Positions 35,607-44,917 of a stretch of 64,000 nt of DNA are shown piece after piece. Source of the stretch: Pseudonocardia nematodicida (GTDB taxonomy: Bacteria; Actinomycetota; Actinomycetes; Mycobacteriales; Pseudonocardiaceae); contig NZ_JBEDNQ010000008.1 of assembly GCF_040105385.1 (NCBI RefSeq), forward strand, positions 1-64,000. Direction: 5' to 3'. The position numbers and the translations under genes were made by a program. Under the pieces are notes generated by a model. That model saw only the letters and a list, made by a program, of their open reading frames with translations. It was not told the origin of the DNA and searched no databases. How positions within the stretch are numbered: position 1 is the stretch's first letter; each line of letters begins with the position of its first letter.

Positions 35607-36090
35607 TCAGCTCGCCTGGGCGGGCAGGAACCGTGCGACGCCGGCGGCTGCCTCGTCGACCAGGACGCTGCCGCGCCCGCGGTCGGACAGGTAGCGCGCC
35701 GCGGCGCGAGGCCCACGGGTGCTCAGCAGCTCGATCGAGGCGAAGCGAGTGACTTCGAGGACCTCGTCGGCCCGTCTCCCGACAACAGCACCTCACAGCC
35801 GAGCTCGGCTGGGCGCGCGGCAACTCTGGCGTTCGGCCGCGGGAGAGCGTCGAGGCGGTGCCCGACTGCAGACCATGCGCACTCAAGCGGGCCGTGGTCT
35901 CGACGACTTGGAGCTCGCAGCCCCGCTGGAGCCTGGCGATGGGCGTAGCAGCGACGGCGGCGGCCGAGCGGCCCGGTCGTCGATGAGGTCGATGGTGAAC
36001 GCCACGACCCGCCGCCCCGGGCCTGCGGCAGGCTTCGATAAGGACGGCCAGGCTGTCTATGCCGCCCGAGTAGCTGAACCGGCCTGGATC
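35607..36090 (-). pseudogene. Asparagine-synthetase-type PP-loop ATPase remnant
   Basis: Minus-strand frames give FSYSGGIDSLAVLIEAC (PP-loop) near 36078-36028, then after a frame change VVAFTIDLIDD. Later pieces are ARLQRGCELQVVETT and GCEVLLSGDGADEV, the second hallmark of asparagine-synthetase C domains. A tail to RFLPAQAS and a TGA follows. Several frame changes and loss of the N-terminal half at an IS3 fragment (36100) show it is dead. With the GNAT remnant after it, this may be a decayed peptide-modifying operon. Confidence 0.7.
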
Positions 36091-36105
36091 CGTCGGAGGC
36101 TGGGA

Positions 36106-36430
36106 TCAGGCCACCTCGGATGTCGAGGCGGCCGGTGTGGCCTCACGGTAGCGCTGTTCGAACTCAGCGGGTGGGACGTGTCCGAGCGCGGAGTGCAGCC
36201 GGTCGGTGTTGAACCAGTGCACCCACTCCGCGGTCTCCTTCTCCACCTCGGTTCGTCCGGTCCAGGAACGCGGGTGACGCTCGATGAGTTGGGTCTTGAA
36301 CAGACCGATGGTCGATTCCATGAGCGCGTTGTCCAGGGCATCGCCGACCGAGCCGGCCATCTTCGCCTCGCGCAGCGCCTCAGTGGACGCCAGCGAGGTG
36401 TACTGCAATTCTGGAGCCGGTGTCCGGTTC
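36106..36430 (-). pseudogene. IS3-family OrfB C-terminal fragment
   Basis: Carries the DDE-core end of IS3 transposases: QYTSLASTEALREAKMAGSV, then GDALDNALMESTIGLFKTQL with the last catalytic Glu, and WVHWFNTDRLHSALGHVPP. The upstream two thirds and OrfA are missing. Its downstream end abuts the PP-loop remnant at about 36100, so the insertion truncated that gene. Confidence 0.85.
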
Positions 36431-36571
36431 AGCAGGGAAGCTCGTACACCTCTGCTAGCGACCGCAATCTCGTCCAATAGGTCCCGTGGCCGCGTGGTCC
36501 GCGCGCGCTGGCCGACTATGCTTGCTCTTCTGGAGGATCGTCCGGCCGCTCGGGCTGGACAACCCAACGCT

Positions 36572-36587
36572 CAAAATGTACATTTTG
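36572..36587. promoter_or_regulatory. Palindromic operator of the toxin-antitoxin operon
   Basis: CAAAATGTACATTTTG is a perfect 16-bp palindrome in very GC-rich surroundings, ending three bases before the antitoxin ATG. Phd/YefM antitoxins repress their own operon at such palindromes. An upstream ATG inside the palindrome (36576) is therefore unlikely to be the start. Confidence 0.7.
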
Positions 36588-36590
36588 TGC

Positions 36591-36848
36591 ATGGCCGCTG
36601 CAGAGATGTCGTCGACCGAGGCGCGGAACCACTTCGCCGATGTGGTGGGCCGCGCGCAGTACGCCGGTGTCACGACCGCGATCACCAGCCACGGCAAGCG
36701 GGTCGCGGCGATCGTCCCAGCCGAGGTCCTGGACCTGCTCGACGAGCTGGAGGACCGGGGCCTGTCCCGCATGACGCGTGAGGCCAAGGCCGAGGTCGGC
36801 GAAACCATCGACCACGCGGACCTGCTCGCCGAATTCCACCAGCGCTGA
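36591..36848 (+). CDS. Phd/YefM-family antitoxin
   Basis: 85 residues starting MAAAEMSSTEARNHFADVVG. The SSTEARNHFADVVGRAQ segment and VTTAITSHGKRVAAIVPAEV are the Phd/YefM DNA-binding N-terminal fold, and the C-terminal acidic helix should bind the toxin. ATG at 36606 is an alternative start. It is followed after 3 bp by the toxin gene and preceded by a palindrome. Confidence 0.85.
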   Translation: MAAAEMSSTEARNHFADVVGRAQYAGVTTAITSHGKRVAAIVPAEVLDLLDELEDRGLSRMTREAKAEVGETIDHADLLAEFHQR

Positions 36849-36851
36849 CCC

Positions 36852-37136
36852 GTGCCCGACGCTCCCCACTGGCACATCACCTGGACCGCACCAGCAAGCA
36901 AGGCCCTACGCAAGCTCGACCCGCAGGTAGCCCGCCGCATCCTGGCTGCGGTGAGCAACCTCGGCGACGATCCGCGCCCGGCACCGCCGACTGGTAAGCC
37001 GCTCAAGGGCGAACCCGGAGCCTGGCGGCTCAAGGTCGGCGACTGGCGAGTGGTCTACGAACCGCAGGACGACCAGCTCGTGATCCTGGTCGTCACTCTC
37101 GGGCATCGCCGAGAGATCTACGACCGACTTGGCTGA
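36852..37136 (+). CDS. RelE/ParE-superfamily toxin
   Basis: 94 residues with a RelE-type core: WTAPASKALRKLDPQVARRI near the start, PLKGEPGAWRLKVGDWRVVY (about residues 50-70) and LVVTLGHRREIYDR at the end. The basic residues of the two last segments are the usual mRNA-interferase contacts. Start is GTG, 3 bp after the antitoxin stop. Probably stabilises the plasmid. Confidence 0.88.
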   Translation: MPDAPHWHITWTAPASKALRKLDPQVARRILAAVSNLGDDPRPAPPTGKPLKGEPGAWRLKVGDWRVVYEPQDDQLVILVVTLGHRREIYDRLG

Positions 37137-37335
37137 GGCGTGGTACGGAATTGCATCGCGGCATCGCGTCGTCACCCCATGAGTCAGCGGTACCGTCGGT
37201 GTGCCAGCGGATGTGCTGGGCGGCTGGTTCGTCGTTGTCGAGCTCGTCGGTGGAGTCGCGGTAGGCGATCTCGTTGAGGACCCGGCGGGCGTGCTGAACC
37301 GCCTGTTCGGTCTGGTCGGCTTCCGCGACCCTCAC
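37093..37335 (-). CDS. Small hypothetical protein convergent with the toxin
   Basis: 80 residues from GTG (37335), with GAGGACATC upstream. It reads AEADQTEQAVQHARRVLNEI and then DNDEPAAQHIRWHTDGTADS. The last 44 bases overlap the toxin gene's end on the opposite strand. Acidic, no domain recognised. Confidence 0.5.
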   Translation of the reverse strand: MRVAEADQTEQAVQHARRVLNEIAYRDSTDELDNDEPAAQHIRWHTDGTADSWGDDAMPRCNSVPRLSQVGRRSLGDARE

Positions 37336-37540
37336 GATGTCCTCCCTGGTTTGGACGGGCCACGCACACACGCACGCCCTCCCGCCCGGCTCCGGTGGCC
37401 TGTCGGCAGGGGCGGGGCGGTCGAGTCGGTGGTTCGACTCCTACCGTCCCGGGTTCGACCTTGTGTTCGGTCTTGCCAAGCGCGGGGCCGTGACTCGGTA
37501 CGCGCTGACGTGGGTCGCACTAGTCCCCGGGGTCGGCAAG

Positions 37541-37558
37541 ATATGCGCGCTGTACGCC
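37541..37558 (+). repeat. Isolated iteron outside the origin
   Basis: GGTCGGCAAGATATGCGC is identical to the iteron at 52156-52173 of the origin array, yet lies 14 kb away in a stretch (37336-37771) with no recognised gene. It could be a remote initiator-binding site for copy-number handcuffing, or a relic of rearrangement. Confidence 0.7.
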
Positions 37559-37771
37559 TGGTTCCCTACACAGCGACGATTATGATGTGCGAGCGACGGG
37601 TTCTCGGCCGGTAGGAGTACACAGCTCACGCAACGGTGCCACTCTGAGGCGCCACGAGGGTGGCGATCGCGGTCCGGCTGCGGCGACGGTGGGGACGCTG
37701 ACGTTCGGGGAAGAGCTGCCCCCAGCGGTGCGGGCGTGAGCTGGCCGAGGGTACGCCTCCGGTTCGCCGAG

Positions 37772-38035
37772 TCACTCGGTGCCGGCTGCGCAGGCCGTGT
37801 TCTGGTGGGTCCTGTCCTCGCCGTCGTCGCAACGCTCGGGGGGCTTCGGATCCGCCAGGTCGGGGGTGGTGATCGGGGTGGGGCGTCGATCGAACTCCGC
37901 GGCGTGGACGCGCGCGTGCTGCGTGAGGCCTTCGGTCAGGACCAGGGCGGCGCACAATGGACAGACCATCACCGCGAGTACACCGCGAGTGCAGAAGATG
38001 CGGTGGATCGCTGGCTGGCTGTGTGGATGGGTCAT
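37772..38035 (-). CDS. Small C2H2 zinc-finger-like protein
   Basis: 87 residues. VCPLCAALVLTEGLTQHARV gives CxxC followed by HxxxH (His in TQHARVHAAE), a classic C2H2 spacing. The Pro/Thr-rich tail is disordered. ATG at 38035 has GGAGG upstream. Small zinc-finger proteins of this type recur on actinobacterial plasmids; function unknown. Confidence 0.55.
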   Translation of the reverse strand: MTHPHSQPAIHRIFCTRGVLAVMVCPLCAALVLTEGLTQHARVHAAEFDRRPTPITTPDLADPKPPERCDDGEDRTHQNTACAAGTE

Positions 38036-38183
38036 GGGTTGCCTCCATGGGGCGGTCAAGAGCCCGGTCGTCGTTGCAGCGTCGATCGGTTCGCTCAGGA
38101 CAGGTGATCATCGGGTGCGTTGGCGTCGTGCGTGGCGAGCCGGTGTGGGGTGCCAGGGCCGGTCGTGGCTGCGGCCACGGGGA

Positions 38184-38978
38184 TCAGTGGTGGCGGCCGG
38201 TAGAGGGCTGCGGTGCTGATCTCGCGGATGCCAGCTGTTCACCGGATCGGTGATGGCGGCACCGGCGTCGTCGTCGATCTCGGCACGTCGTACTGAGATC
38301 GGTCTTGGGGTGGGCGTACTGCGGTGCAGCCAACCCGTTCTTGCAGGTTTGGACTCGACTACGTGTTGATCGAGTACTCGCGTGTCCAGTCTCGGAGTTG
38401 GCCGACACCAGACCCGGGAGTACGACGATGTCGACGAAGGCGTCGTCGCCGGGCGACGGCAAGACGTAGCTGGCCCGGCGGGCGTCAGCGCGGGTGTGGC
38501 GATCTCGCGGGATCTGATGCTCACATGTGTCTGGGACTCAGGGAGATCGGCCGGGACCTACTCCGGACATCGCGGTTGTCGACCGGCACTGAGGAGGCGC
38601 TCGCGGGACGTCGTGGCTATGCCGGTTCGACGAGGCTGCGCAGCAGGAAGCGGCGCGCGGGTCCGCGGGCCGGCCAAACGTTGATGTGGCGTCGTAGAGG
38701 TCGCGGGTGTGCCCGCGCAGCCGGCTCTGGTGGGCGAGGGCGACGTCGAGTCTGGCGGCGATGCCGTTCTCCGCGAATCGGGTCGCCTTCACGACGGCGT
38801 CGGGACAGATGACGGGCGTTGAGGCCGAGATCGGTGGCCCTCGGCTCCGTGCATCGTGGCGTCGTGGCCGCCCTGCGGTGAGGGTGACGGCGTCGGGAAC
38901 CGGGGCGTGTCGGACCAGGAGATCGCGCAGGTCACCGAACGAAGTGCTGCCGGCGGTGATGGTGAGGTCTGGGGTCAC
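38184..38978 (-). pseudogene. Decayed DUF932-family paralogue
   Basis: Fragments in different minus-strand frames align in order with the intact DUF932 protein at 33744-34949. SFGDLRDLLVRHAPVPDAV matches its N-terminal region, and ENGIAARLDVALAHQSRLRG then TRDLYDA match the YGIAEKLGIPTAYLRRTREQ segment. FVDIVVLPGLVSANSETGHA and VQTCKNGLA match the central strands. Frame changes and deletions are many. A family 2 leader (copy C) lies upstream, as for the intact gene. Confidence 0.6.
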
Positions 38979-39051
38979 GTCGGATCTCCTGAGCTGGTCT
39001 CACGCCGGCTGGCGGCGCTGCGGTCACGGTCGTGGCGGTTCCCACCGGGCG

Positions 39052-39240
39052 GGTGGGATGCGACTCGTCCGGCGGGGCGGCCCGGGGCGTGGCGGGGCCC
39101 GCGCTCGCCCGACCGGTGTGACACCACCTCTGTGGTCAGGGCGGAGCGCGGCGACCAGGGCGGTGGTGTCACCTGCGTCGGGTGGGTGGCGAGGCATCGG
39201 TGTTCGCCCTGGGATGGCCCGCAGAGTCAGTGCATCCCAC
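39052..39240 (-). promoter_or_regulatory. Structured leader element, family 2 copy C (upstream of decayed DUF932)
   Basis: Stem GTGACACCACC/GGTGGTGTCAC flanked by GCTCGCCCGACCGG and TGCGTCGGGTGGG. The outer arms read GGTGGGATGCGACTC and GTGGGATGCACTGACTC. Both arms carry GGGATGC where copy A has GGGACG, a matched change that keeps pairing. It is still well preserved although its gene is dead. Confidence 0.6.
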
Positions 39241-40124
39241 TCGCCCGGCGGGGACCGACACCGGCGCGATAGCCCCTCGTGCACGCCCGTGCTCCGCTGC
39301 TGGTCGTGGCGGGCATCGCAGCGGTGTCGCGAGAGGTCGGCTGTGCGGTGGGGTGACGGCCCCGGTCCGGGGCACGGGAGCCGGCAAGTCCCGGGATCGT
39401 CGCGGCGGTGTCGCGGTTGGCATGCTGTGGAGCACGAAGGCTCCTATGAGGGCGATCGCGCCGAAGAGGCCGCGCCCGCGGTTCGGCAAAAGGCGGTCGT
39501 GTCGCGCGGCGGCCTACGTGGGCGTCGTGTCGTTCGCGTCGAGCACGATCATCCCGCGAGGCCGTGATCCGGCGTCTGCGCAGTCGGCTCGGATCGCGTT
39601 GTACCGACTGTGCGGTGCGCACCTCCCGCGCCAGGGTCGGCCGCTTCGTGACACCCCACAAGGCGCTGCCGGCATCACAGCACGGTGATGGTCGGCGGGC
39701 GTAGCTGCTGTCGAGGTCGCGAATGCCGCGGCCGAGACGGACTGCGTGCATCGCGGGTCGCGGCGCCGTCGGCAGTGATCGCCGCAGGGCGCAGGCCGCC
39801 CTGGTTGATCCGGAAGAGACAGAAGCCTCGGTGATGTGGTCCGTCTCCGAGAGGATTAAGAACTGTTTCGGGGTGGCTGCCCTCCGGGGGGTGCAGGACG
39901 AGGCGGACCAACTGCTGACGGCTCAACAGTCAAGACTCGACCGTTTGTTCGATATCAGACGATGGGCGGGAGACTCGCCCGCTGTTCTTGCGTCGTCGGG
40001 TCCGATGACGCAGCGGCGTAGTAGGTAGAGGCGGCGGTCTTGCGCTGGTGAGCAGAGTTGGCCGATGCCGATAACGATGCCGTTGCCGATGCCACTGGTG
40101 CGACGCCTCTGCTGGACGCGTCGT
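39241..40124. other. Region without a recognisable gene
   Basis: No frame shows sustained coding bias or a domain. One minus-strand stretch near 39430-39489 encodes a hydrophobic segment (LFGAIALIGAFVLHS) that could be a relic signal anchor. The zone looks like decayed plasmid sequence between the dead DUF932 gene and the gene at 40125. Confidence 0.4.
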
Positions 40125-40958
40125 TTACAGGGTTCCGGCCTTCGTCGCGGCGAAGGCCGCTCTCAGATGATCGAGTTCGGCAAGGGCGGCGGGGAGTCGG
40201 TGGCGCTGGTGCAGTCCCAGAGCGCGGGGATGGCTTCGAATCTCAGCTGTGAGCAGACCGGCGACGGCGAGGGTCGCGGGGGTCAGGGCGTCCTGCTCGT
40301 AGTCGGCGCGCAGTTCGATGAGCCAGTCTTCGATGTCGGAGGTAGAGTCGCCGTCGACGTCCTCCAGATCGTCGATGGCGTCCTGGGCCTCGTCGGTGGG
40401 GGGACGAGCGCTGTCGTGAGTGTCAGGCTCTGCTGGACCGTTGATGGCCTGAAGGAAGCGGTCGGCCTGGGCGATGAGCCCGGCTATCGCAGCGCGGACT
40501 GTTGCGCGATGGCGCTCGATCCAATCCTGTTGCGGGTCGCGGGTGTGTGTGGCGCGCCGGGCGTCTCGGGTGAGTTGTTCATCGGGGCGGTCGTGAGCCA
40601 GTAGGGCCTCGAGACGGTCCAGGCGGTCGCGGAGGCCCTGTCGGGACCGGATGCCGAGTGGGGCGCCGAGTTCGGCGGCCGATAGGCCGAGTTGTAGGCC
40701 CTGACGCAGCAATCGGCGTTCGCGTCGGCGTTCCTCCCACCAGCACCACGTGTTCAGTAGCACGGCGTCGTGGTGGTCGGCTGCCGAGACTGCTGTCGGT
40801 ACGCCGGCGGTGCCCCGGTCCAGAACCCAGCTGATCACGTCCCGAGCCTCGGTTCCTAGCTCTGACCTGCGGGGATCGTCGATACGGATGTGTCTTTCAG
40901 TGACGCGGGTGATCGCGGCATCGCGTTCGACACTGGTGATGCGGGGAGGGGTGGCCAC
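40125..40958 (-). CDS. Hypothetical protein with a helix-turn-helix-like centre
   Basis: 277 residues from GTG (40958), MATPPRITSVERDAAITRVT. Residues 80-110 (LRQGLQLGLSAAELGAPLGI then RSRQGLRDRLDRLEALLAH) look like a helix-turn-helix with a following long helix. The C-terminal half is acidic and helical. Similar proteins recur on actinobacterial plasmids and chromosomes without assigned role. DNA binding is likely, regulation unproven. Confidence 0.65.
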   Translation of the reverse strand: MATPPRITSVERDAAITRVTERHIRIDDPRRSELGTEARDVISWVLDRGTAGVPTAVSAADHHDAVLLNTWCWWEERRRERRLLRQGLQLGLSAAELGAPLGIRSRQGLRDRLDRLEALLAHDRPDEQLTRDARRATHTRDPQQDWIERHRATVRAAIAGLIAQADRFLQAINGPAEPDTHDSARPPTDEAQDAIDDLEDVDGDSTSDIEDWLIELRADYEQDALTPATLAVAGLLTAEIRSHPRALGLHQRHRLPAALAELDHLRAAFAATKAGTL

Positions 40959-41582
40959 TGTGACAGTATTTCACTGACGGTTAATCGGACACGGCTTGGG
41001 CCGTTGTCGTGTTCGGGATGCTCCCGCGTGACCATCTGGTTCGTGAGCCGGCGCCGCAGAAGGCCCACGTAGTGGACTTGGCAAGGACGCGGTCGGACGG
41101 GCGCAGCGACGGCCTCGGCACTGCGGGGTCCTGAGAGTGGGGCCGGCGCATCTGTGTCCGAGGTGAAGCAGGTGCTCTTCACTAGAGGTAGCCAGAAGAC
41201 TACTACTGAGGCGGTACAGCGCAAGTCGGCCGGGTCGTGGCTACGGAGTTGGGCAGACGGCTCTGTGGGGCGCGGGCGTATCCTGTGCTGCGATGCCAGC
41301 CGTGACGCGAGCGCGATCTGGTCGGGGCGCGCCGGCGCCGGCGCCGTGCCAAGACGGACAGTCGTGCTGCGGTGGTGACACCTGTCGTGCCCGCTCCCGC
41401 CCTCCACCGCAGCGGTCGGTGTTTTCGCTTTCGCCTCGCTCACCACGACAACCTGATGCATGTGGTGCAGGGCCGGAGGAGCAACCGGCATCGCGCGGCT
41501 CGCGTTCCGTGCGTTCCCGTCCGTGCCGGGAGTCCTGTTGTGCTCGAACAGCCGACTTCGCGAGTTCTTAGGTCGTGGGGTC
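40959..41582. other. Region without a recognisable gene
   Basis: Frames on both strands are short or Arg/Pro-rich and lack ribosome sites or domains. It leads into the centromere-like site array. Confidence 0.4.
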
Positions 41583-43960
41583 ATAAACGCCGTTTACACC
41601 GTCCCCACAACCGCGGAGTCCTGGTCGTGTGTGGTGATGCGCGCGGCCTTCGATGTTGACGTGGTCCGGCATCCCGCAACAGTTCTCGAACGGACTCATT
41701 ACTTGCCCCACGGCCTGCGTAACGCGGGACGGTGGCAAGATCTGGCTTCCGCACGTGAGCCATCGGACCGTGCCCATGACACGAGCGTGGGGTTTCGTGC
41801 GGCAGCTACTCCGCCTCGACCACGTTCAGCCCTTGAGTACCCCGCGCGCTGATCCGGCCTCCATCACGGGACACCAGGTGTGAGTCGGCACCGCGCATGT
41901 CAACACAGAGCGATTGTGTTGCGCAGGCAGGTGGAGACGATGGTGGCCGCGACAGGTGGCAGGTGCGAGCGCCGGGGGGCCTCGAGCCGGGCTGTCCTCC
42001 ACAACCGGTCGAACGTCTCTCCCGAGATGTCAGCTGTTGCAGGCGCCTCACCACACCCGCCGCGGTACTCGGCATCAGATGGGCACCCTGCGATAGCTCC
42101 ATTGGCCACGAGCGGCGGAGCGGATTCACCGTGCCGCTGAGGTCAGCAACGGTCGCATCCCACCGGTACCGGTTGGGTGGGCCGACCCGGGCGACGCGTC
42201 GGCCAAGGAGCCGGTCCAGATCCGGGTGAGGTCCGCTCTGTCGTCGACCATGCTCGACCCGCCGGCGGCGTCAGGCGTAAACGGCGTTTACACCTGTTCT
42301 CTGCTAGTTATCGCCGCCACAGCTTCCGACGCAGGGCGGTGCTCGGCTGCCCGTCGCGGATGTCGAGCGAATCTGAGCCACATGTAGCTACTTGTGGCGA
42401 CCGACGTCGCCGCCCACCGGCCAGCTCTTCCACGCGACCACCACGACACCGGCCGCATGGGAGAACCGTGGAAGTAAACGTCGTTTACGCAAGTCTGCGG
42501 TCCAAGGGTTCCAAGCTCGAGCGAGACCGAAACAGGTCCATCGGCTGGACTGAGCAGACAGAGGTGGACGACGACCTCGTGCCCGGGAGTGCAGGTCCGG
42601 CCCGAGCGCAAGCCAGTCCCGGTGTAAACGCCGTTTACGCTCAGCCGACTCGTCGGCGCACTCGCCAGTCTCGCAACGGCATCGCTTGACGCAGTTCTCC
42701 CTCCGGATAGCCCTGCGCCCGGGGTATCCGAGAGGATGTGCTGCGAGTTTCGGGTGTTCAAGTGTGCGGTCCCGGGGATGAGGCGTCGGTTCGGCGCCGG
42801 AGTCGTAGCTGGAGCACGAGGATGTGCCGATCTCGGGGCTTGAGATGGCAGCGGCGATTGCCGACGAAGGCCAGCGTCAAGAAGCATAGGCAAGGCTGGG
42901 GGGGCAGGAGCAGGGCGTGGTCGGCGCGCAACCTGGCCTACGAATGCTGCCGAGAGGGCTCTGCTCATGTTCACGACGGGCGCTGTGAGCGCCGGGTGTA
43001 AACGTCGTTTACACCCGGCGCTGCTGGGGTGCCCCGGCCGCACCTCGACGCTCAGCTCCGCTGTCGCCGACGAGCTCCGGCATACAGCGTCATCTGCGAT
43101 CGCTACCCGGCTAGTTCCGACAGGCAGCGCTGCTTGCTTGATCCGGAGGCGCCGTGCACGCCTTCGCTCCCGACAACGGATCGCCCCTGTGGCGCGTGCG
43201 GCCGCGGGGCCGTGGGGCCGTGTCCGGAGTTGTCTCACAAGGGCGTCACCGCGGACGCCAGACAACAGCGGCGCCGGCCCAGTCGGCTCCTCGCGAGTCG
43301 TACGGGCCTGATGTGGAGTGCACTAGGACCGAGGAGTACCACCGCACGAGGGCACCGGCACCGGATCGCCCGGCACGTATGCGCCTCCTGGTCGGCCATG
43401 TTCTTGAGATACCTGTTGAAGCTGCACGAGCACCGTCTGAGGCGTACCCGCGTCCTGCAACAGCGTTGAACTGCAGCAACTCGCCGCGTCGGGTGTTGGG
43501 CAACTGAGGTCTGCACGGACTCAGCGCAGACACCGGCGAGAACCGGTGGCGGACAGCCCGCTGGGTGATGTTCGGTGCGGTACAGCGTCCGGCCTGGCCG
43601 GAGCGAAAGCGACGGGGGTAAACGCCGTTTACAGGTCGGGCGGCCGGTGAGCCTCATTCTCAGCACTGCTCAGGGAGAGGCTCGGCGGCGCTAGCCGACG
43701 GACTTCGGGAGTACGGGGTACCCGGGGGGTAAACGCCGTTTACGTCAACCGGCCCACGACGGCGTCGATGCGAACCCACGGTGTCATGGCCTCGGGACTG
43801 CTCGTCCGTCGACGAGAGCGGGTGACACTGAGCGGAATTGCAGGAGACTTCTGGTCACAGTCAGCTTGACGCTGGAGGAGAGCGGACACCGTCATGAGAA
43901 CGGCCCGTCGACGTAAACGGCGTTTACGTCGACGGGCCGCGGTGTAGGGATGGTTGCCAA

Positions 43961-44914
43961 CTATCCGGCTTGCCTGGCGGCTTCTGCATCGTGCGGCTCG
44001 CGGGATGGGGCGGTCTGCGTCGAGGCCTCAGACAACAGTCGGATGAGCTCGACGCGCTCGGTCTCGGTGAAGACCTCGCAGATCGACGCCGCGGCCCGGG
44101 CGGGGCTGGAGACCGCGATGCTTCGTCGGGTCCGCCGTGGCATCTCGGTGACATGGTCGGTGTTGATGCTCGGCTGCTTTCGGAAGGGCGGGCCCGCGGC
44201 AGCGATGGCCTCCTGCTCGTCCTCGGGCAGCCCCCCGAACTGGCGTCCCTGCTCGACCTTGAGGGTGCCCTGCTCGAGTGCTTCGCGTAGGGCTGGGATG
44301 AGGCCAAGTAGTGCCATCCGCTGGCTGACATACATCGGGGTGCGTCCGATTCGACCGGCTAGTGCGCGCTGGGAGATGCTGGCTTCACTGAGAAGGCGTT
44401 GCATCGCTTCTGCTTCGTGCAGGGGCCCGAGCGCTTTGCGGTGGCTGTTTTCTACCAGCATGACCTCGTACATCGAGGACACGCGGTCGTCATTGACCAG
44501 CGCCGGCATCCGGGTAAGTCCGGCGACCGCGGCGGCACGCAATCGACGGTTGCCGATCAGCGCCACCCACTTGCCGTCACCGAGGGCGGCTTCATGACCC
44601 GGGTAACGGCTGACGAACGCGTCTGCAGAGCAGACCACGATTGGCTGCAGCACGCCGTGGCCTCGGATGGTGGAGACAAGTTCGTAGAAGTCAGCGTCGT
44701 CCATGTCGTCGGCGGCGCGCTGGTTGAGCGGGTTGGCCACGATCTCGGAAATAGTGAGCATGGAGGTCTCGGGTCCGGGCTCCGGGGTCGCGCCGGACGA
44801 GACCGCGCTGGGAGCGACTTCGCGGATGGGGGTGGGCTCGCGTTGGGGTGGCGGGGTGTAGTCGCCGGGTACGTCCTCGTTGGCGAGCTCGGCGAGGTTG
44901 ACGCGCTTACCCAT
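43961..44914 (-). CDS. parB: Plasmid partition protein ParB
   Basis: This 317-residue ParB has an N-terminal basic region and the NPLNQRAADD segment near residue 61. The CTPase/arginine-box equivalent GNRRLRAAAV lies near 120, followed by ENSHRKALGPLHEAEAMQRL and a helix-turn-helix (ISQRALAGRIGRTPMYVSQR, about 178-198). It starts 3 bp after the parA stop, forming a two-gene operon. It should bind the surrounding GTAAACGNCGTTTAC palindromes and load with ParA. The C-terminal dimer region ends AEAARQAG. Confidence 0.92.
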   Translation of the reverse strand: MGKRVNLAELANEDVPGDYTPPPQREPTPIREVAPSAVSSGATPEPGPETSMLTISEIVANPLNQRAADDMDDADFYELVSTIRGHGVLQPIVVCSADAFVSRYPGHEAALGDGKWVALIGNRRLRAAAVAGLTRMPALVNDDRVSSMYEVMLVENSHRKALGPLHEAEAMQRLLSEASISQRALAGRIGRTPMYVSQRMALLGLIPALREALEQGTLKVEQGRQFGGLPEDEQEAIAAAGPPFRKQPSINTDHVTEMPRRTRRSIAVSSPARAAASICEVFTETERVELIRLLSEASTQTAPSREPHDAEAARQAG

Positions 44915-44917
44915 GGC

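Noticed and set aside
37431..37470. tRNA-like stretch with GGTTCGACTCC and GGGTTCGACC
   Set aside because: T-loop-like bases occur, but no acceptor stem, D arm or anticodon arm can be fitted around them.
41580..43960. CRISPR-like array of short palindromes
   Set aside because: The repeats are 15-bp palindromes at irregular distances with no uniform spacers. They surround parAB, so they are centromere sites.
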